From an uncultured bacterium (GTDB lineage: Bacteria; Actinomycetota; Coriobacteriia; Coriobacteriales; Coriobacteriaceae), in NCBI GenBank assembly GCA_905215205.1, contig CAJMPK010000084.1, positions 1 to 6,591 on the forward strand: 6,591 nt of DNA. Direction: 5' to 3'. The position numbers and the translations under genes were made by a program. The notes under the pieces were generated by a model, which saw only the letters and a list, made by a program, of their open reading frames with translations, was not told where the DNA came from and ran no database searches. This document shows positions 1 to 4,817 of the stretch, in pieces; position 1 is the first letter of the stretch, and the number at the start of each line of letters is the position of its first letter.

Positions 1-1
1 C

Positions 2-2296
2 TGGGAGCGCAAGGAGGATCCGACCGCTGGCAACTGCTATAACTGCCCCATCGTCATGAGCTACCCCACGGCGCTGGCGCTCAACATCGACGAGATCCGC
101 GAGCAGAACATCGAGTTCCTGTACCCGTTTGTGCCCTATCACGACAAGACCGAGCTCAAGCGCCGTCTGTACCAGGTGCTTGCCGTCGACCGTGTGGCCG
201 ATGCGCAAGCCGGTCACGGTCGCGTGCGCGGTCCCAAGATCACGCGTTCCGAGGTCGATGCCGCCGTCAACGCTGCCTTTGAGGCCGATGCGCGTTTCCA
301 CGAGGACATCCAGACCATGGGCGAGGAGGCTCTTAAGTGGGTCGAGGACCACGGTGGCCACGGCATTGTGCTCGCCGGCCGCCCCTACCATAACGACCCC
401 GAGATCAACCATGCCCTGCCCGAGCTTATCTCGAGCTTTGGCTTTGCGGTCTTTACCGAGGATTCGCTCGCGCATCTGGTAAAGCCTGAGCGTCCGATTC
501 GCGTCGTCGACCAGTGGATGTACCACAGCCGCCTGTACGCCGTCGCCCGTTTTGTGACGGTGCGCAACGACCTGGACCTGATCCAGCTCAATTCCTTCGG
601 CTGCGGTCTGGATGCTCTGACCACCGATCAGGTGCAGGAGATCCTGGAGGCCAGCGGCAAGATCTACACCGTGCTCAAGATCGACGAGGTGTCCAACCTG
701 GGCGCCGCGCGTATCCGCATCCGCTCGCTCATGGCGGCGCTCAAGGACCAGGAGGCCGAGCGCTTGGCTGAGGCAACGGCCGCGGGCGAGGCCTACGAGC
801 AGGGCGATGCCGCGCCGGTGACGCCCTCCACGGATGCCCCCGCGTTCGCGAGCCGTAAGTACACGTTCGAGGCGCAGCGCGAGAGCGCCTCGACAGCATG
901 GCCCAAGGTGCCCTTTACCGAGCAGATGCGCGACGAGGGCTACACCATCCTGTGCCCGCAGATGGCCCCGATCCACTTTGACCTGGTCAAAGAGGTGTTC
1001 CGCGGTGCCGGCTACAACTTGGAGCTGCTGCCCTCGACCGACCACGACGCCGTCGAGGCCGGCCTGCGCTACGTGAACAACGACATTTGCTACCCGTCGA
1101 TCCTGGTGACGGGCCAGATCATGGAGGCCATCGAGAGCGGTCGGTACGACCTGTCCAAGACGGCCGTGGTCATCAGCCAGACCGGCGGCGGCTGCCGTGC
1201 CACCAACTACATCGCGCTCATCCGCAAGGCCCTGCGCGAGAGCGGCCACCCCGAGATCCCGGTAATCTCGCTTTCGGCCGTGGCGCTCGGCGAGGACAAC
1301 CCCGGCTTCAAGATTACGCCGGCGCTGCTTAAGCAAGCAGTGTACGCGGTGCTCTTTGGTGACGTCATGATGCAGATGCTCTATCGCTGCCGTCCGTACG
1401 AGGCCACGCCCGGTGCTGCCAACGCACTCTATGAGGAGTACATGGCGCGTGCCCGCAAGCTGGCGCCCAAGTTCAACCGCCACAACTACACCAAGTTGTG
1501 CCGCGAGGCCATCCGCGCGTTCGACACTATGCCGCTCGTGGGCGAGGGTACTAAGCCGCGCGTGGGCGTGGTCGGCGAGATCTTGGTCAAGTTCCATCCA
1601 ACGGCCAACAACCACGTGGTCGATGTCATCGAGCGCGAGGGCTGCGAGGCCGTGGTGCCGGGCCTGCTCGACTTCTTCCTGTACTCCATGAGCAACGCCG
1701 AGCTGCAAAAGGACGAGCTGGGTAGCTCTGCTACAACGCGTGCGGGTATGCAGGCACTCATCAAGCTCGTGGACTGGATGCGCACACCGGTGGAGGAGAT
1801 GCTCGAGAAGTCCCGCCGCTTTGAGGCACCCGAGCGCATCGGCACCATGGCCGACAAGGCCCGCACGGTGCTTTCGGTGTGCAACAACATGGGCGAGGGT
1901 TGGTTGCTCACGGCCGAGATGCTCGACCTGATCGACCACGGCGCGCCTAACATCATCTGCACGCAGCCCTTCGCGTGCCTGCCCAACCACGTGGTGGGCA
2001 AGGCCGTGATCAAGGAACTGCGCCGTCAGCACCCCGAGAGCAATATCGTCGCGGTGGACTACGACCCCGGTGCATCCGAGGTCAACCAGCTCAACCGCAT
2101 TAAGCTCATGATCAGTGTGGCCAAGGAAAACATGCGCGCCGGCAAGGGCTTTAAGCTCGAGAAGGTGGCGCCGCTCGCGATGGACGAGGTCACCGGCCAG
2201 ATGCGTGCCCACGATGGCTGCGTGAGCTGCGGCTCGGTCGACGAGAGTGCCGTGGCGTCGGTCGCTGAGCGCCTGGGACGCGGCATTAAGAAGTAA
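2..2296 (+). CDS. 2-hydroxyacyl-CoA dehydratase activase-related protein, C-terminal part (5' truncated by window)
   Basis: The frame is open to the left edge (reading WERKEDPTAGNCYNCPIV before the first in-window ATG at 56), so this is the last 764 residues of a larger protein; relatives are usually around 1400 aa, with BadF/BcrA-type ATPase domains in the missing N-terminal part. Visible conserved blocks are a C-x2-C pair (codons at 35 and 44), GRPYHNDPEINH (377-412), the FGCG block near 598-609, DEVSNLGAARIRIRSL (about 683-730), QTGGGCRATNY (1178-1210), CTQPFACLPNHVVGK (1958-2002) and a terminal GCVSCG (2216-2233). They match the DUF2229 and activase-associated (COG3580/COG3581-like) regions. 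Activases of this superfamily use ATP hydrolysis and an Fe-S cluster to drive electron transfer into 2-hydroxyacyl-CoA dehydratases. The many conserved cysteines fit Fe-S binding, but these large fused forms are poorly characterised and the substrate is unknown. The AAGGAGG at 11-17 is coding, not a start signal. Family assignment is confident; exact function is not. Confidence 0.9.
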   Translation, partial: WERKEDPTAGNCYNCPIVMSYPTALALNIDEIREQNIEFLYPFVPYHDKTELKRRLYQVLAVDRVADAQAGHGRVRGPKITRSEVDAAVNAAFEADARFHEDIQTMGEEALKWVEDHGGHGIVLAGRPYHNDPEINHALPELISSFGFAVFTEDSLAHLVKPERPIRVVDQWMYHSRLYAVARFVTVRNDLDLIQLNSFGCGLDALTTDQVQEILEASGKIYTVLKIDEVSNLGAARIRIRSLMAALKDQEAERLAEATAAGEAYEQGDAAPVTPSTDAPAFASRKYTFEAQRESASTAWPKVPFTEQMRDEGYTILCPQMAPIHFDLVKEVFRGAGYNLELLPSTDHDAVEAGLRYVNNDICYPSILVTGQIMEAIESGRYDLSKTAVVISQTGGGCRATNYIALIRKALRESGHPEIPVISLSAVALGEDNPGFKITPALLKQAVYAVLFGDVMMQMLYRCRPYEATPGAANALYEEYMARARKLAPKFNRHNYTKLCREAIRAFDTMPLVGEGTKPRVGVVGEILVKFHPTANNHVVDVIEREGCEAVVPGLLDFFLYSMSNAELQKDELGSSATTRAGMQALIKLVDWMRTPVEEMLEKSRRFEAPERIGTMADKARTVLSVCNNMGEGWLLTAEMLDLIDHGAPNIICTQPFACLPNHVVGKAVIKELRRQHPESNIVAVDYDPGASEVNQLNRIKLMISVAKENMRAGKGFKLEKVAPLAMDEVTGQMRAHDGCVSCGSVDESAVASVAERLGRGIKK

Positions 2297-2324
2297 CTGG
2301 CCTGCTTTGGGCTAGATATGAGGC

Positions 2325-2361
2325 AAACGGGTGGTAGCCGTACCGGCTACTGCCCGTTTTT
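2325..2361 (+). terminator. Intrinsic terminator of the activase-related gene
   Basis: A 16-bp stem (2325-2340 pairing with 2344-2359, two G-U wobbles, otherwise perfect) encloses a 3-nt TAC loop and runs into five T (2357-2361). It lies 28 bases after the stop codon. It is the strongest terminator in the window and isolates the first gene from what follows. Confidence 0.9.
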
Positions 2362-2381
2362 GTTGGACATATGTTGCGCAA

Positions 2382-2602
2382 ATGACCTTGCTACAGCCTT
2401 CCGTGGGCTTGTCCGATTTTTGGGCCGGTTCGGGCTTTGAGGACAAGCTGCTGCAAGCCCAGGGCGATTTTTCGCTCAACGCGGGCCAGCACAGCGTGAC
2501 CTATCTGCCAAACGACGAGATGATCGCTGCGGACTGCCCATCGCTACCTACGAGATGGAAGCCGAAAAGTATATCTACCGCGTGTACAAGTACGAGCTGT
2601 AG
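2382..2602 (+). pseudogene. Frameshifted short coding remnant of unknown function
   Basis: From the ATG at 2382 the frame reads with good GC-rich codon use (including GFEDKLLQAQGDFSLNAGQH and LPNDEMIAADCP) to about 2540. Coding character then jumps to another frame, which reads IATYEMEAEKYIYRVYKYEL and stops at TAG 2600-2602. One missing base in the CCC run at 2537-2539 would explain the shift; adding it back gives a continuous 73-residue protein. The ATG has no Shine-Dalgarno and begins only 20 bases after a terminator, so this may be the C-terminal stub of a lost gene. Without the repair the first frame continues to 2702 with low-quality sequence. I do not recognise the family. The two-frame coding signal is visible; decay (rather than sequencing error) is inference. 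Confidence 0.45.
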
Positions 2603-2691
2603 GGCCGCGCTTAGGTTTGACCAATGGAGTATGAAAACACGCCGTTCGCCGATGCCCCCTCCGCGAGTGGCAGCCATATGGTTTGATGTTA

Positions 2692-2780
2692 GAAACATAT
2701 AGTTGTCGCCAGCCTGCTGGCGACGTCTCCCCCTGATATCGGAGGTTCCAGGTATGTTTCACGCTCCGTTAAACAACTAT
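2692..2780 (+). promoter_or_regulatory. Structured leader with crossing inverted repeats
   Basis: Three inverted repeats are nested in 89 bases. A perfect 9-bp hairpin pairs GTCGCCAGC (2705-2713) with GCTGGCGAC (2716-2724). GAAACATA (2692-2699) is complementary to TATGTTTC (2753-2760), which covers the start codon of the upstream ORF. ATAGTTGT (2699-2706) is complementary to ACAACTAT (2773-2780) inside that ORF. The two 8-bp pairings cross, so they would be alternatives or a pseudoknot. The hairpin is followed by a C-rich stretch, not a T run, so it is not an ordinary terminator. TATAGT at 2698-2703 resembles a -10 element but has no good -35. Regulatory function is inference from the pairing pattern and position. 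Confidence 0.4.
2741..2745 (+). promoter_or_regulatory. Shine-Dalgarno GGAGG of the 12-codon upstream ORF
   Basis: GGAGG lies 8 bases before the ATG at 2754, which is ideal spacing. It serves the small upstream ORF, because the ATG at 2794 is 48 bases away. It is the best ribosome-binding site in the region, while the gene at 2794 has only a weak GGTTGGG before it. Confidence 0.6.
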
Positions 2781-2792
2781 CGGTTGGGCTAA
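2754..2792 (+). CDS. Candidate 12-aa upstream ORF / leader peptide (MFHAPLNNYRLG)
   Basis: ATG at 2754 follows GGAGG with 8-base spacing and opens 12 codons ending in TAA at 2790-2792. One base later the ATG of the 149-aa gene begins (TAAcATG). This is the usual geometry for translational coupling, where ribosomes finishing the small ORF restart on the next gene. The peptide has no run of a single amino acid of the classic attenuator kind, so its sequence may matter less than its translation. It could be a chance ORF, or the displaced N-terminus of the next gene after a frameshift. It is too short to judge by codon use. Confidence 0.45.
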   Translation: MFHAPLNNYRLG

Positions 2793-2793
2793 C

Positions 2794-3243
2794 ATGGGTC
2801 GCCGTGCTATTTCGATAACTCTTGCAGTGGCCTGCCTGGCTGTGCTCCTGGGCGCTACAGGGCTGTTTGCTATAAGCCGAGAAACGTCCTATATGCAGGA
2901 ATGCGCTTCCGAAGGGTTTGCCATTGACGGTTACTATCGGGATGACAAAACGAGTCGGGAAACCCTGGCTTTTCTTGAGGAGGACAACTGTCGATGGCAG
3001 CTGGTCGACCAAGACGGAATCTGCACAGACGGGCAGTTTAAGCGTACGGATGACCCCAACATCCTGATATTAAAGAAGGAAAACGGCGAAAAATTCGGCA
3101 CGGTTCACGTTGCGTATATATCGCGCCGACGCAATCAGGGGCAGATTTACCTAATTAGAAATACTAAGGTGACCCGATATTATCTTGTGAGCACCGATCC
3201 AGCGTTTACGGTGGAGTCTGGCGATGTCGATGCGGACGTCTGA
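2794..3243 (+). CDS. Small membrane-anchored or secreted protein of unknown function
   Basis: 149 residues. Residues 1-5 are short and positively charged (MGRRA), residues 6-27 are a strong hydrophobic segment, and the rest is hydrophilic, suggesting an N-terminal membrane anchor or signal peptide with an extracytoplasmic domain of about 120 residues. That domain is rich in alternating polar and hydrophobic strands (near 45-50, 66-72, 90-94, 102-110 and 116-132), consistent with a small beta fold. Cys37, Cys66 and Cys77 lie outside the membrane and could form a disulfide; Cys14 sits inside the hydrophobic core, so a lipoprotein is unlikely. The ATG at 2794 is the only start in frame after the TAA at 2770. 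Codon use differs from the flanking genes (ATA, TTA, AAA and CGA codons, lower GC), hinting at acquisition. It follows the 12-codon ORF by one base. I recognise no family. Confidence 0.75.
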   Translation: MGRRAISITLAVACLAVLLGATGLFAISRETSYMQECASEGFAIDGYYRDDKTSRETLAFLEEDNCRWQLVDQDGICTDGQFKRTDDPNILILKKENGEKFGTVHVAYISRRRNQGQIYLIRNTKVTRYYLVSTDPAFTVESGDVDADV

Positions 3244-3263
3244 TTCACGGCAATAAAACAGCG

Positions 3264-3298
3264 AGCGGGGCTCGGGTGTGAACTACGTCCCGCTTTTT
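3264..3298 (+). terminator. Probable terminator in the convergent intergenic region
   Basis: AGCGGGG (3264-3270) pairs with TCCCGCT (3288-3294; one G-U at the inner end) across a 17-base loop and is followed by a T run (3294-3298). It lies 21 bases after the stop of the 149-aa gene. On the minus strand the same stem is followed a few bases later by TGTTTTATT, so it may also serve the convergent DUF389 gene. The long loop makes it weaker than the first terminator. Confidence 0.6.
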
Positions 3299-3370
3299 GC
3301 TTGTGTCTGCGTCGCGTCTGAGCCTCGCCGCGACTTGCGCCTGTGCGCGGGAGCCATCCCATGCTCCGCA

Positions 3371-4516
3371 TTACTCCACATCAAACTCCACGCGATCGAG
3401 TTCGGGCACGTTGAGGTCGATGAGCTTGCGGGCGACGTGACGGTCGTGTGCCCCAAGCGCCTCGCCTGTCGTCACATGGGCGACAATCTCACGCTCGACG
3501 ATGCCCTCCTCCTCGCCTTCGGTAGCCGAGGTCTCGACGGCGACGGTGTAATCCTTAAAGCCTGGCAGCACCGCTGCAAGCTCGCGCGTGGTTTCGGTGA
3601 CGCCGTAGCCGTCCTGCACGCCGGCCTGCGCCGAGCCAATGGAGCCTGCGGTCATAACGATGCAGGGGATGGCAAAGATGACCGTTCCCACAATAATGCG
3701 GCGGCGCACCTTGCGTGACAACTCATCGACCTCGACATTTTCCTCGGCGGTCACAATGCCGTCGCCGTTGAGGTCGCGCTTGAGCGGTACGCGCAAAAGA
3801 AGCAGCACGGCTTCGGCGGCCAGCGCGATAAAGACGACGTTGATGCCAAACTCGTAGAGGGCCGAGAGGAACAGTGACCCGCTTGCGATGGCGATGCCAT
3901 AGCCCGCCGCGCACAGGGGCGGCATGAGCGCGGTCGCCACGGCCACGCCGGCGATGAGCGTGGCGGGTTCCTGGTCGCGCGAGTTGCCCAGCCCGCCCGC
4001 AAAGCCGCCCGCGAGCGCGACGGCAAGGTCCCATATGGTGGGTGTCGAGTTGTCAATGATGGCGGCCGTGGTGGTGCCAAGGGGCGAGAGCTTAAAGTAC
4101 AACGTGGACGTGACCAGGCAAAAGACCATCTGCAGCGCGAGGCCGGCGGCGGCCTCGGCGGCAATCTCGCGGTCGAGCGTGGCGATGCCATATGCCATGG
4201 CAAGAACCGAGCCCATGAGCGGGCAGATGAGCATGGCACCCACGATGGCGATGTCCGAGTCGATATCGAGGCCGATGCTCGCGATGAGCATGGCGATGAT
4301 GAGGATGCACAGGTGAGAGCCGGTCAGGCGCGCCCCGTTTACAAAGCGCTTGCGGATTACGTGGTAGGGCGCACGGCCCTCGCGAATGTTGAATGCGCGC
4401 TTGAGGAAGCGGGTGATGTTTTCCATGGCTTCGCTATGAGCGGGGCGGATGCCGTGACGCCGATGATGACGCTCGCGCAGTCGCTTGATCTGTTGTTTGT
4501 CGAGTTCCATGTCCAT
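3371..4516 (-). CDS. DUF389-family multi-pass membrane protein with an EF-hand loop
   Basis: 381 residues from the ATG at 4516 (4510 is also possible). A GTG at 4636 would add 40 residues, but that extension looks non-coding (basic and proline-rich) and has no supporting ribosome site. Residues 1-65 are highly basic and probably cytoplasmic. Seven hydrophobic segments follow at roughly 68-88, 90-113, 119-140, 161-176, 185-212, 215-242 and 274-294. GAMLICPLMGSVLAMAYGIA (93-112) and TLIAGVAVATALMPPLCAAG (186-205) are the signature blocks of DUF389 (TIGR00341-type) proteins, whose transport or other role is unknown. Between segments 6 and 7, DLNGDGIVTAEE (248-259) fits a complete EF-hand calcium loop; the flanking Lys/Arg (246-247, 269-273) place it in the cytoplasm by the positive-inside rule. 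Residues 300-381 form an acidic C-terminal domain. The gene stands alone, convergent with the small orphan gene and divergent from the CAP protein. Confidence 0.88.
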   Translation of the reverse strand: MDMELDKQQIKRLRERHHRRHGIRPAHSEAMENITRFLKRAFNIREGRAPYHVIRKRFVNGARLTGSHLCILIIAMLIASIGLDIDSDIAIVGAMLICPLMGSVLAMAYGIATLDREIAAEAAAGLALQMVFCLVTSTLYFKLSPLGTTTAAIIDNSTPTIWDLAVALAGGFAGGLGNSRDQEPATLIAGVAVATALMPPLCAAGYGIAIASGSLFLSALYEFGINVVFIALAAEAVLLLLRVPLKRDLNGDGIVTAEENVEVDELSRKVRRRIIVGTVIFAIPCIVMTAGSIGSAQAGVQDGYGVTETTRELAAVLPGFKDYTVAVETSATEGEEEGIVEREIVAHVTTGEALGAHDRHVARKLIDLNVPELDRVEFDVE

Positions 4517-4740
4517 CTCGTTCCAGCGCGGTCCGCGCAAAGCGCCCGTTGTCTTAACTCTACACCGTGGCGGGCGGGGTGCCTGCTCGATGCGGAATCC
4601 GATAGGGAGGATGACGCGGGAGCAAATGCAAATCACAGGCTCAATTCGATCCCGCGAGAATATGATGCGCCAGCTCCTTCAAATGTGACGAAATTGTGAA
4701 GCACGAGAGCGCGAATTTCAAAAAATCCGCCGGTGACCAA

Positions 4741-4752
4741 TGTTGCGCAACA
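4741..4752. promoter_or_regulatory. Perfect 12-bp palindrome, candidate operator
   Basis: TGTTGCGCAACA is its own reverse complement and lies 65 bases upstream of the CAP protein start, in the AT-rich half of the divergent region. No T run follows, so it is not a terminator. A dimeric regulator binding here is plausible but inferred. Eleven bases of it (ATGTTGCGCAA) recur at 2371-2381. Confidence 0.4.
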
Positions 4753-4803
4753 GAATTCAAAAATCAGCTCCTACATTTTGAAGCGTATGGATACATCCGT
4801 GTC

Positions 4804-4811
4804 AAAGGGAG
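4804..4811 (+). promoter_or_regulatory. Ribosome-binding site of the CAP protein gene
   Basis: AAAGGGAG ends 6 bases before the ATG at 4818. It fixes the start just upstream of the signal peptide and supports that the N-terminal fragment is the genuine gene start despite the early stop. Confidence 0.75.
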
Positions 4812-4817
4812 AAAGCC

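Larger units (their letters stand above)
4517..4817. promoter_or_regulatory. Divergent intergenic region (DUF389 gene / CAP protein gene)
   Basis: About 300 bases separate the two divergent starts and should carry both promoters. The left half is GC-rich, the right half (4680-4800) AT-rich. I could not find a convincing -35/-10 pair for either gene. On the minus strand TTGAAG and TATTCT (near 4680-4660) have only a 14-base spacer. Besides the palindrome at 4741-4752, TGTGA occurs twice 11 bases apart (4685 and 4696) inside an imperfect inverted repeat CTTCA/TGAAG (4677-4701), a possible second protein-binding site. Confidence 0.4.

Noticed and set aside
11..56. AAGGAGG at 11-17 as ribosome site for the ATG at 56
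   Set aside because: It is 38 bases from the ATG, and the frame is open upstream with conserved NCYNCP residues, so it is internal coding sequence.
1486..2013. Minus-strand ORF inside the activase-related gene
   Set aside because: It is opposite well-conserved activase family motifs and shows no domain of its own.
3311..3334. Inverted repeat GTCGCG/CGCGAC downstream of the DUF389 stop
   Set aside because: Only 6 bp with a 12-base loop in GC-rich DNA and no T run on either strand; not enough to call a terminator.
3278..3718. Plus-strand ORF opposite the end of the DUF389 gene
   Set aside because: It overlaps the terminator and conserved DUF389 coding sequence; composition is that of a shadow frame.
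4517..4636. GTG start at 4636 for the DUF389 protein
   Set aside because: The extra 40 residues look like translated non-coding sequence and no ribosome site supports the GTG; the ATG at 4516 or 4510 gives a natural basic N-terminus.
4660..4685. Minus-strand promoter TTGAAG / TATTCT for the DUF389 gene
   Set aside because: The spacer is only 14 bases and both boxes are weak matches.
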